A stretch of 64,000 bases of DNA from Ampullaceana balthica (taxonomy: Eukaryota > Mollusca > Gastropoda > Lymnaeidae). The stretch is from assembly GCA_944989445.1 (NCBI GenBank), contig CALYLW010000054.1:310001-374000 (forward strand). The letters are read 5' to 3'. Of this stretch, positions 25,273-35,715 are shown piece after piece (position 1 is the first letter of the stretch; each line of letters opens with the position of its first letter). A model generated the notes under the pieces. The model had not been told where the DNA came from, did not search any database, and was given only the letters and a program-made list of their open reading frames with translations. The position numbers and the translations under genes were made by a program.

Positions 25273-25422
25273 CTTCAAAGACGAAGACCAGCCGGATCCA
25301 GGTGAGGATGAAATTCCTCTCGAACACAGCCGCGACTCGGTTGTTCCTCGGAGTCAGACACGTGGAGTCGTCGTTGTCGTTCAGCAGCTCGTACTTCATC
25401 TCGGCCTCAATGGCAAGGTCAC
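25273..25422 (-). CDS. Exon: N-terminal half of galactose-binding-like domain 3
   Basis: The exon is 150 nt, phase 1 on both sides, acceptor GTATCCCAG and donor GTATGC. It encodes KYELLNDNDDSTCLTPRNN and ends NFILTWIRLVFVFE. The LNDNDDSTCL and LTWIR motifs match Gal1, supporting a duplication of the EGF-Gal-Gal block. Joining to EGF3 gives CQYRDLA. Confidence 0.87.
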
Positions 25423-25688
25423 CTGGGATACAATATTTGAATTTTTGAGAGTTTAAAAAAAATCTAAATTTTGTTCTTCTGACATTGTAAAATGCTTTGA
25501 CTAAAAATTGAGCGGTTCACAGCACCTTAAACATACTATATTGTTATGCTAGTTTGTGGTCCTCACCTCTACGACACACACGCAAACACACCAGACAGAC
25601 ACACACAAACAAACACACAGAGAAAGACTCACAGTTGAAGAATGTATGTTCTTGACAGTATAACTGAATTTCTCTTGGTAGTACAGTG

Positions 25689-25690
<2 letters not shown>

Positions 25691-25726
<36 letters not shown>

Positions 25727-26690
25727 TAGATTGTAATGTAAAGCCTAATTAACGTGTCCTTGTTTGATAAATATGAAGTATTACTTTCTGAAATGTGCAC
25801 AAAGTATTTTATAATAGGGTTTGTAGGGCGCCTACGGCGCTCACTTTTTTTTGGGGGTCAAAAGCCCAAGTAACTTATCCTTGTTTGAGAAATAAGAAAT
25901 ATTAAACTTCCTGAAATGTACACTAAGTATTTTATAATTAATAATCCTCAAATCCTCTTTTTACATCGTTCCCTTTTCCAACATTAAAATATAAGCTAAA
26001 ACAATGACGTCATATAATATGTTATTTACAGCTCGTCTTTAATTTAAAGTTTAATTTATAATTATTTTGAACACCTTTTGATGCACATCTTATATTAAAT
26101 ATAAGCTCAAACAATGACGTCATATAATATTTTTTACAGTGCTAATCACCACACGAATTTTTAACTGCTATATACTGTTGAACATCGTTCCTCAGCGTTC
26201 CACAGTAAGGAAGTTAATGACTTGGGCTTTTATATTACTAAAAAACTAGGGGTTGGTATTGGGGCAGTTGCCATGGGCGCCCACGGCGCCCACTTTTTTT
26301 GTCAAAACCCCAAGTAACTTATAATAAATAAATACAACATATTAAACTTCCTGAAATGTACACAAAGTATTTTAATAATTTTATAATTATAAATCCTGAA
26401 ATCCTATTTTTACATCGCTCCCTTTTCCAAAATTAAGATATAAGCTAAAACAATTACGTCATATAATATATTTTTTACAGCGCGTCTTTAATTTATAATT
26501 AATTTGCACACCTTTTGATGCACACCCTTTATTAAATATAAGATCAATTAATGACGTCATATTAAATATTTTTACAGTGCTAATCACCACACGATTTTTT
26601 AACTGCTATAGACTGTTGTACATCGTTCCTCAGCGTTCCACATCCAACCTGTGACTTGGGCTTTTATATTATTTATGGTAGTGTGTATTG
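25691..26690. mobile_element. (TA)n then tandem GGGCGCC-family fragments
   Basis: After (TA)n at 25691-25727, two or three partial tandem copies of a family follow, each with CCTACGGCGC or CCACGGCGCC, TGTACACAAAGTATTTTA and ACAATGACGTCAT. The family is shared with 1170-1690 and, inverted, 27270-30005. No coding frame. Confidence 0.55.
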
Positions 26691-26799
26691 TCTCGTATGC
26701 TTTGTAATAAATCTTGTTTCTTAAAATTGAAGAGTAAGAAATCATGTTTCTTAAATTAAAAGAGTTAGCCTTTTTATTATAATTTTAAAAAGAACAAAT

Positions 26800-26895
26800 T
26801 TTGTCAGCACGTTCGTTGGTCAAATTGATAGAACGACCGAGTGCTGAAATAGATGTCCGGGGATCGATTTTTAGTTGGGCGTCGTTTTTTTTTCT
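26800..26895 (+). mobile_element. Possible tRNA-like SINE fragment
   Basis: TTGGTCAAATTGATAGAACG followed by CCGGGGATCGATTTTT resembles A and B boxes of a tRNA-derived SINE, and a T-run follows. Weak evidence. Confidence 0.3.
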
Positions 26896-26984
26896 TTACT
26901 TTCCATTTTTATAAACATAATTAATTTTTTTTTCTCATGGGTTTGTCCCTGATAGAATCACTATCACATTTTAAGTTTAGGAAT

Positions 26985-27092
26985 AGGCTTTTAGGTTTAG
27001 TGATAGGTTTTAGGGTTAGGGGTAGGTTTAGTGATAGGTTTTAGGGGTAGGTTTAGTGATAGGTTTTAGGGTTAGGGGTAGGTTTAGTGATA
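26985..27092. repeat. Degenerate GGTTTAGTGATAGG / TTAGGG-like repeat
   Basis: Short units mixing TTTAGTGATAGG with TTAGGGTTAGGGG. Too irregular to be called a telomeric tract. Confidence 0.7.
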
Positions 27093-27269
27093 GGTGATAA
27101 CAACAAAAATTAATTAAAGTTAAATAATGATTGCGGCGGCGCTCTTTTGTGCATTCGAACTATTTCGACATACTTGTAGCTCTTTAATGTTAGAAACACG
27201 ATTTCTTACACAAACAAGACGAGACGATACACGCTACCATTATTTATAATATATTTACGCTCAATTATC

Positions 27270-30005
27270 ACTGCCGCCTAACGCTGAGGGAAATCACTCT
27301 GCTTTTTTAAAATTTTGCGTTGTAAGCAGTGCTGATTGACTCAAATAGTTATTTTTTGGTGCAGTAATTTGGTGCGCTGCTATCTAAAATTAGTTTAAAA
27401 ATCGTATGGTGATTAGCACTGTAAAAATTATTATGTAGTCTAAATACTTTGTTTAACTTCCAGGAATATTTCGTATTTATCATACAAGGATAAGTTACTT
27501 GGGCTTTTGACATAAAAAATAAAAGTAAAATAAAAACTATTATGAAATACTGTGTGTACAATTAAGAAATTTTAATATTACGTATTTATCATACAAGGAC
27601 AAGTTAGTTGGGCTTTTGAAAAATGTGGGCGCCGTAGGCGCCCTTAATAAAATGGGGCGCCGCAGCACAAAGTAGTTAAACAATATAATTTGCTATTGTC
27701 ACGCAAGTAGTGTCAGTCAGTCCTGGCGCTACTAATTTTAAAAAGCAGGGGAAACCAAATTACTGCACCAAATCATAAAAAGGTGTGAAAATTAAAGATG
27801 AGCTGTAAAAAAATATGATATGACGTCATTGTTTTCGCTCATATTTTATTTTGGAAAAAGGGATCAATGTAAAAAGAGGATTTGATGATGGTTTATTATA
27901 AACTCAAAAAACAAAGGGTGCGCCGTAGGCGCCCTGCAACTTCTATTATAAAATACTTAGTTTACATTTCAGAAAGTTTAATATTTCGTATTTATCAAAC
28001 AAGGACAAGTTAATTGGGTTTTGAAAAAGGTCGACGCCGTAGGCGCCCTAAAAAAGTGCATTTTTTAATAAAATAAATAGATTTAAGCTGAAAACTTCCG
28101 TCATTTTTGACGGGTTTACGCTAGTTTATATATATGCATATCAACATACATAATTCCCGTAAAGGATGTAATGCTTCTTGGATGTAATGCTGATTTGTTC
28201 AATAGTGCGCACCAAAAATTAATCGGCATCCTTCCGTCTCGCGAGACGATGGTGCATCACTGTTGAGTTGGGTTGCATTTCCTCGAGTGGCTGTGCAGTC
28301 CTATCCTTGAGTGACAGTCTTTACCACAGCTTTTACACACGAATTCTGTGCTATCAAATGTTTTAGCCTTTCTCCTAGCTCTTCTTTCTGTAGCCTCCTC
28401 CATCCTACGCTCCTCGGCTACTATGACGCCCTCTTTGACAACTGTGCGCCACGTAGATCGGTCTTCTGCCTTGCACTCCCAGTCGCTTGTGCGTATTCTG
28501 GCTGCTTTCATGTCCCTTCGGCAGAAATCTTTAAATCGTAGACATGGGCGACCTATCTTCCTCTTTCCCAATGCCAGTTCTCCATATAGCAGATCCTTGG
28601 GGATTCGGCCAGGGCTCATTCTTTTAACATGTCCTAGCCATCTCAGGCGTCTTTCATTAAGGATTGAGAACATGCTTTGGGTATTGGCACGGATTAGGAC
28701 CTCAGTATTAGGCACCTTGTCTTGCCATTAAATGCCTAGGATGCGTCGCAGGCATCTCAAGTGGAAGCTGTTAAGCTTGCGCTCTATGAATGTATAAGTG
28801 GTCCATGTCTCGCTCCCGTATAGCAGTGTACTAATGACGCAGGCTCTATAGACACACAGTTTGGTTTTCTCTGTTAACTTGGTGTTTTTCCAGACCCGTT
28901 TGCTTAATTTAGCCATTGTGGCAGCTGCCTTGCCAATTCTACTGTTTATTTCCTCCTCAATAGACAATGTATTGGAGACCCTGGAACCCAAGTAGGTGAA
29001 GCTGTCCACAACCTCCAAGTTTTCATTTTCAATATTGATGGTAGGAGGAGGTTGCGTGTCTTGGGCCATGATGTTTGTCTTTTTCAAGCTGATTTGCAGA
29101 CCAAATTCTTTGCAGGCATTGGAGAAACTTGACACGAGTTGTTGCAAACCAGTTTCTGTGTTTGCTGTTAATGCCGCATCATCCTCCGCAAAGAGTAGCT
29201 CAAGAATTAGGATATCTGTCGTTTTTGTCTTGGCTCGGAGGCGGGCAGTGTTGAAAAGTCCTCCATCAGCTCTGGTGTGTAACCAGATTCCATCACTGCT
29301 ATCATTGAATGCGTATCGAAGCAGTACAGAGAAGAATATTGCGAACAGTGTAGGTGCAAGTACACAACCTTGTTTAACTCCGCTGCTGACAGGAAAGGCT
29401 TCTGACGTAGCTCCATCGAACTGCACTGTGCCCTTCATATTATCATGGAACTGTCTGATGATGGCGAGTAGGTGTGGGGGACAGCCGATCTTTCCCAGGA
29501 TTTGGAATAACCCGTTGCGACTGACGAAATCAAAGGCTTTCGTAAGGTCCACAAAGGCAATGTATATTGGCATCTGTTGCTCTCTGCATTTTTCCTGGAG
29601 CTTCCGTATGGAGAACACCATGTCTATGGTAGACCGACCAGCCCTGAAACCGCACTGAGATTCTGGATAGACACGGGATGCTAGACTCTGTAAACGTGTT
29701 AGTATGACACGGGCGAAGGCCTTTCCTACAATACTAAGGAGTGCAATACTAGTTATTGCAGTCACTTCTATCACCCTTGTTTTTATATAGTGTCACTATA
29801 TTTGCATCCTTTTTGCGGCACCAAAAATTACTGCACCAAATATAACTATTTTCGAACGTCCCGCATAAAATTGTTCAATATGATAATAAATGAATCAAAA
29901 TGAAAATAAATAAAATAAATGAAAATTCTGTATTACGTTATTTTTTAATCTGATGTGTATTTATTTTGAAAACTTCCGTCATTTTTGACGGGTGATACGC
30001 TAGTA
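27270..30005 (-). mobile_element. Inverted GGGCGCC-family copies, interrupted by a LINE
   Basis: Minus-oriented copies of the family seen at 1170-1690, with GACGGGTTTACGCTAG at 28110 and GACGGGTGATACGCTAG at 29985 as ends. The LINE fragment 28230-29817 lies between two such blocks. Confidence 0.5.
28230..29817 (-). pseudogene. Broken RTE/BovB-like LINE, copy 1 (reverse transcriptase remnant)
   Basis: The copy starts within the RT domain (DANIVTLYKNKGD at the 5' end) and so is 5'-truncated. Motif A FVDLTKAFD and motif B SSGVKQGCVLAP are present. Three lesions are visible: a frameshift where the intact copy has NNYRGISLL; an extra GAG codon turning the catalytic FADD into FAEDD; and a nonsense codon after RRILGI. 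The C-terminal part keeps RRLRWLGHVKRM and a C-x2-C...H...C zinc-finger-like end (FVCKSCGKDCHSR). The YGSETW and LRWLGHV pattern and the DRSTWR segment resemble RTE/BovB LINEs. It lies in an intron in sense orientation to the host gene. Confidence 0.88.
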
Positions 30006-30157
30006 TATTTATAAGTAAGTAAGTCCCATGACCGATGGTCGTAGGGGATCCTTATTGTTTCCATTAGAGCTTTATATATATACTTTTTGGCAGCGCAATG
30101 AAATGTATGTTCTTGGCTGTAACGGTGGCTAATATGTTTTGGGCAGTGCGGTGGTTA

Positions 30158-32040
30158 GGGGCCGTTCATAAAGTACGTCACGCTATTTTTGACCATTTTT
30201 GACCCCCCTCCACCCCCCTGTCACAAACTGTCACAAATCTCTGGACCCCCCCCCCTAAAGTACGTCACACTTTCGAAGTTCATTTTTAATTAACACCTAA
30301 TTAAAATATTTAATTTAATACTTAAATTACACTTCACCATTAAACTGTATTAAAATATAAACTTTCCAAATTAAAAGTAGGTCTGTACCAAATTCAAAAT
30401 TTTGAAATCCGGCCGGAGCTGAATTTGGCCGGATTTATGAAGTGAAATCCGGCTGGCGCCGAAATCAGATTTCTTAAAATGGCCGGATTCCTGATTTGCC
30501 GGAGCCATTATGAATATATATATAAATTAGGAATCTACCGGCCAGCCGGATTTATAAAGTGAAACCTGCCGGAGTCGAAGCCAGAGCCAGATTTTTTTTT
30601 AAATAGCCGTATTCCGAATTTGCCGGAGCTGGAGCCGAAATCCCGTACACCCCCACTTAAAAGAACTATCATATTATTAAAATGTCTTTAATAGTAGAAT
30701 AGTTAATTGGCAACAGTTGTCACAGTTATTCAATGAAATAGTAACTCAATCTAGATCAAATTTGAAAAGAAAAATTGCAAAAATTACACTTGACAATTGT
30801 ATAATACACATAATTTATCTGCTAACTCTTCATTTACAATGAGTGAGGTTAAGTTTTAGATAATCTTCCGATTATGCAATCTATTGACACAGGATAATAA
30901 GTAGATTAGCGAAACTTGACCTCACCCAGAGATTAAATAATACAAAGAAAACAAAACAATTTGACTTTTTAAAAAAAATTACTAGATTGACAAATTATGT
31001 GACCAACTCTTGTGCTATATTGAATCTGTTTATTTTGGTCCTATGAATTATGTTTCATTCAAAAATATTCACTGGACATCATCTTACAACGGTGAAATGA
31101 AGTTTTCATCCATAGTTACGACTGACATCATTCTTTCACCATCATCATTTCCTGGAAGGATAATTGCAGACAGATCAACTCGTCCTCATCTAGCCACTCA
31201 ACAGCCTCTGTATGTGCATTTTCTCTTCTGGCAATAACTTATAACTGCCATAGGTTCTCTTTGACTTCTAGAAGTGATTCTCAAAGGACGGATGCTTTTT
31301 ATCTGAGTTGATTCTGGAACAGTTTGGGTGGGCACATTCTCCTGAGCCCGAGCTCTGTGTTGTCCTGTATGTTTCTTCAAAATTGTTTGTGAGGCTAAAT
31401 ATAATTGACCTACTTTGCAAAGTAGATCAAATAAGCTGGTAATCATATGGTTGTACTTTGAAAACTGCTGTTGATCTTGGCATAATGTTATCAAATTTGA
31501 GAGCTTGTGCTACAATCAAGGAAGGACATTTATGAGAATCTGCATCTTTCTGAAGCTTTGAGTCCATCAACTATTTGGTTGATTGGGATTGGAGGAGGGG
31601 AAGAATCTTGAAGGTAAAACGTTGAAGTATGAGCTTCGTGCTTTGTCGCAACATTTCCTGTTTTGATATTTAACAATTTGAGTGAAGTATTGGCTGGTGC
31701 GAACATGATTGTCAAACCATACCTGATCCTTATATTTGTAATATTAGTCCTGCTGCATCCAATTCAGATTTATGAAGAACACATTCAGGAGATACGCATT
31801 TCATGCTATTTTGACATAAAACTAATTCTAATTTTTCAACAACAAAAATTGAAAATTATTTTTAAAGCTATTTAAATTGTACTAAAAAATATAAATAAAT
31901 TAGGAAAAAAAATAATTAAAAAAATAAATGTGTGACATCACACATGGCCTGACCCCCCCCCCTCCCCCCTGTCACAAAGTGTCACACTTTCTTAGACCCC
32001 CTCCCCCCCTCGGAGCGTGACGTACTTTATGGACGGCCCC
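30158..32040. mobile_element. Larger GGGGCCGTTC-family element, TSD TTA
   Basis: Left TIR GGGGCCGTTCATAAAGTACG and right TIR complementary, flanked by TTA (30155-30157, 32041-32043). The 1.9-kb interior is ten times longer than the MITE copies, so this may be closer to the autonomous source, but frames are broken and no transposase motif is recognised. At 30380-30650 are nested repeats around GCCGGA. Confidence 0.65.
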
Positions 32041-32340
32041 TTAGTATGTTCTCGGAAGCTCAGTGGAATAGGTATATATTTGTAGGTATGGCCGAAAATA
32101 TGATGCACTTGGAAGTACAGCAGAAAATTGTTTGCTAAATACGTTCTAATGTGTAATTGGAGCGCCTGTATTGTGACGTAAACGTGTATTTTTTTTTCAT
32201 TTTTCAAAAAATTGGCGCCCGAAATGAGAAAACCTGATGGGAAGACTTCAAAGACAGAAGAGAAAGAAATACATTGACCCGCGGCATATACAGAACGAGC
32301 CATGCGTCATATGGGCAGATGGCGTGCACAGGACATCACG

Positions 32341-32504
32341 AAATATGTTGACGTACAGTACTGACAGAACAGAACAGAACTATGTTGACTTATGGTACTG
32401 ACAGAACAGGACGAACTATGCTGACTTACGGTACTGACAGAACAGAAACGAACTATGTTGAACTACGGTACTTGACTGAACAGAACAGAACTATGTTGAC
32501 TTAC
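32341..32504 (-). repeat. Four degenerate copies of the EGF3 splice junction
   Basis: About 37-bp units on the minus strand repeat CTGTTCTGTCAGTACC then GTAAGTCAACATAG, i.e. the last exon bases plus donor. One copy keeps GTAAGT; others have GTAGTT, GTACGT or a lost GT (CATAAGT). Confidence 0.85.
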
Positions 32505-32645
32505 GGTACTGACAGAACAGGGCGAACCAGCCGTCCTCACACAGAGCTCCGTCCAGACACTGACCAAAGGTATTGCACATTCTGTTCTTGCAGTGACACA
32601 GGAGGCCACAATGTTTCCAGGCAAAGCCTTTTGGGCAGGTCTTTT
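32505..32645 (-). CDS. Exon: EGF-like module 3 (eight cysteines)
   Basis: The exon is 141 nt, phase 1 on both sides, acceptor TGTCCTACAG and donor GTAAGT. It encodes KTCPKGFAWKHCGLLCHCKN and ends ALCEDGWFALFCQY, eight cysteines in all, as in laminin-type or MEGF-type repeats. The 29-bp minisatellite starts only about 8 bases upstream of its acceptor. Degenerate copies of its 3' end and donor lie immediately downstream, so this exon is boxed in by arrays on both sides. Confidence 0.86.
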
Positions 32646-32652
32646 CTGTAGG

Positions 32653-33280
32653 ACAACAGTGCCTCCAATAGAAATGTGTGGTGGACAGTGCCTCAAATAG
32701 AAATGTGTGGTGGACAGTGCCTCAAATAGAAATGTGTGGTGGACAGTGCCTCAAATAGAAATGTGTGGTGGACAGTGCCTCTAATAGAAATGTGTGGTGG
32801 ACAGTGCCTCAAATAGAAATGTGTGGTGGACAGTGCCTCAAATAGAAATGTGTGGTGGACAGTGCCTCAAATAGAAATGTGTGGTGGACAGTGCCTCTAA
32901 TAGAAATGTGTGGTGGACAGTGCCTCAAATAGAAATGTGTGGTGGACAGTGCCTCAAATAGAAATGTGTGGTGGACAGTGCCTCAAATAGAAATGTGTAG
33001 TGGCCAGTGCCTCTAATAGAAATGTGTGGTGGACAGTGCCTCAAATAGAAATGTGTGGTGGACAGTGCCTCTAATAGAAATGTGTGGTGGACAGTGCCTC
33101 AAATAGAAATGTGTGGTGGACAGTGCCTCAAATAGAAATGTGTAGTGGCCAGTGCCTCTAATAGAAATGTGTGGTGGACAGTGCCTCAAATAGAAATGTG
33201 TGGTGGACAGTGCCTCAAATAGAAATGTGTGGTGGACAGTGCCTCAAATAGAAATGTGTAGTGGACCATGCCTCCAATAG
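32653..33280. repeat. 29-bp minisatellite, left part
   Basis: The unit begins ACAGTGCCTCAAATAGAAAT and ends GTGTGGTGG. It starts about 8 bp upstream (minus sense) of the EGF3 acceptor. It is the same array as 35716-37990, split by the LINE at 33282-35714. Left-part units mostly read CTCAAATAG and GTGG. Confidence 0.96.
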
Positions 33281-33281
33281 T

Positions 33282-35673
33282 GGCTAGCAAGGTAAGGTTA
33301 CTGCCAAAGAAATTGTACCGCAACAAAAACAAGGGGAAACCACGCATAGGCATCTGCTCCACCAAGAATCCAGAGAGAACAGCAGAATACACCCAGAGAC
33401 TACAAGAAGCTCTTGTACAAATGCCACCAGTAGACACTATTGAGTCCAAGTGGTCACATCTGCGGGACACCATATATGGCTCAGCTATTGCGGCATTCGG
33501 CAAGAGAGAACGCAAAAGTGCAGACTGGTTTGAGGCCCACTGGGAGGATATGAAGCATGTCACCGATGCAAAAAGAAAGGCTCTTTTAGCCTATAAAGAC
33601 AGGCCTTGCCCAGAAACTCTACATTCCCTTAAGAGCGCCAAGAAAAATGCCCAGCAGGCAGCTCGCCACTACGCTAACACGTACTGGCTCAATCTAAGTT
33701 CCAGCATACAGTCAGCTGCTGATAGAGGCGATACAAAGGCTATGTACGAGAATATAAAACAAGCAACAGGCCCTCTGACCTCCAAGACAGCACCCTTAAT
33801 GTCAAAAGCAGGGGAAATTATCACTGATCGGGACAAGCAACTCAAACGGTGGATCGAGCACTACCTGGAGTTGTACGCAACTATAAATCATGTCTCAACT
33901 GCTGCCCTGGACGATATCCCAGACCTGCCGGTCATGGAAGAGCTCGATAGCCTACCCACAATGGTCGAGCTAAGTAGAGCCATAGATTGCCTAGCCTGCG
34001 GGAAAGCCCCTGGTAATGATGGAATTCCTCCAGAAGTTCTCAAATGTGGAAAAGAAATACTTCTACAGCCTTTGCATGACCTCCTCACTCTGTGCTGGGA
34101 ACAGGGGCAGATACCGCAGGAGTTAAAAGATGCCAACATCGTTACACTGTACAAAAATAAAGGAGACAAGAGTGACTGCAACAACTATCGTGGAATCTCT
34201 CTCCTCAGTATAGTTGGAAAGACCTTCGCCCGAGTTGCATTAGCACGCCTGCAGACCCTAGCATCGCGTGTACTCCCAGAATCACAGTGCGGCTTTCGAG
34301 CCGGAAGATCAACCATAGACATGATCTTCTCTCTGCGCCAGCTGCAGGAGAAATGCAGGGAGCAACATATGCCTCTATACATCGCGTTCGTCGACCTAAC
34401 TAAAGCTTTTGATCTTGTCAGCAGAAGCGGCCTTTTCCAGATCTTAGTAAAAATAGGCTGCCCTACACATCTGCTTAACATCATCAAGCAATTCCACGAA
34501 AACATGCAGGGCACAGTGTGCTATAACGGTGCCACATCTGAGGCTTTCCCAGTAAGTAGTGGAGTAAAGCAAGGCTGCGTGTTGGCACCTACTCTATTCG
34601 CAATATTCTTTTCCATCTTACTCCAGTATGCCTTCAAGAACAATAGTGAGGGGATATACATCCACACCAGAGCTGACGGGAGTTTATTCAATATTGCCCG
34701 ACTTAGAGCCAAGACCAAAATAAGGAAGATTTTGCTGCGCGAGCTCTTATTTGCAGACGATGCCGCCTTAATATCCCACACAGCAGACGGCCTGCAGAGC
34801 CTTGTATCCAGCTTCTCCGCTGCCTGCAAAGAGTTTGGCCTGACCATAAGTATAAAGAAAACCAACATTATGGCACAGTATGCTGCCTCTCTCCCGACTA
34901 TCACCATTGACGACTGCAACCTGGATGCTGTTGACAGTTTTACTTATCTGGGATCAAACATCTCGAGCACCCTCTCACTGGAAGATGAGATAAGTAGTAG
35001 GATAGGGAAGGCAGCAACTGTTATGGCTAGACTGTACAAAAGAGTCTGGTCCAATGCTAAACTCACAGCAAGGACTAAGCTGCAGGTATACCAGGCCTGC
35101 GTACTGAGCACACTCCTCTATGGATGCGAGTCTTGGACCACCTATACCAGGCATGAAAGAAGGCTCAATAGCTTCCACCTCAGATGCCTGCGCCGCATCC
35201 TAGACATCAAATGGCAAGAGAAAGTCCCCAACACAGAGGTCATGGCTCAAGCAAGCATGAGTAGTATTGCAGCAATATTAACCCAAAGACGCCTCCGTTG
35301 GCTTGGACACGTCAAGAGGATGCAAACTGGTCGCATACCCAAGGATGTGCTTTACAGCGAGCTGGCGACAGGGAAAAGGTCGGTTGGTCGGCCATGTCTC
35401 AGATACGTGGACATATGCAAGCGAGACATGAAAGTAGCCAACATTGATATACAAAACTGGGAAAACCTGGCAGAGGATAGGTCCATGTGGCGGGCTATAG
35501 TGAAAGAAGGATCACTAAGAGCAGAGGAGCAAACTAGGGCAGAAGCAGTCGGGAAAAGAGCGAGGAGAAAGGCCAGGCAACACTGCCCCACTGCTTTCGT
35601 GTGTGTGTCATGCAGAAGAGACTGCCACTCAAGGATTGGTCTCATCAGCCACACCAAGAGCTGCAAATATTAA
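33282..35673 (+). CDS. Reverse transcriptase frame of LINE copy 2 (partial)
   Basis: About 796 codons of LINE ORF2 are open without a stop. The polymerase triad aspartates are present: D in FVDLTKAFD and DD in FADD. About 78% or so of the length corresponds to RT and post-RT domains seen in RTE-like elements; the N-terminal endonuclease is absent. It would need an outside promoter to be transcribed, and it has no native start codon. Confidence 0.85.
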
Positions 35674-35714
35674 AGATAAATCTATCGTCTTTCGTAGACG
35701 GACAGATGCCATAC
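33282..35714 (+). mobile_element. RTE/BovB-like LINE, copy 2, 5'-truncated, intact RT frame
   Basis: One plus-strand frame runs from the array to a stop at 35671-35673. Its apparent start (33268) is array sequence; real LINE sequence begins near 33282. Visible domains in order: linker region, RT with FVDLTKAFD, SSGVKQGCVLAPTLF and catalytic LLFADDAAL, thumb-like region, YGCESWTTY, RRLRWLGHVKRM, and a C-terminal FVCVSCRRDCHSRIGL zinc-finger-like motif. The apurinic endonuclease domain is missing, so the copy is dead on arrival despite an open frame. After the stop is a hairpin CGTCT-TTCGT-AGACG and GATGCCATA. It sits antisense to the host gene inside the 29-bp array. Confidence 0.9.
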
Positions 35715-35715
35715 T

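Noticed and set aside
26985..27092. Interstitial telomere tract
   Set aside because: TTAGGG motifs are few and embedded in a longer irregular unit.
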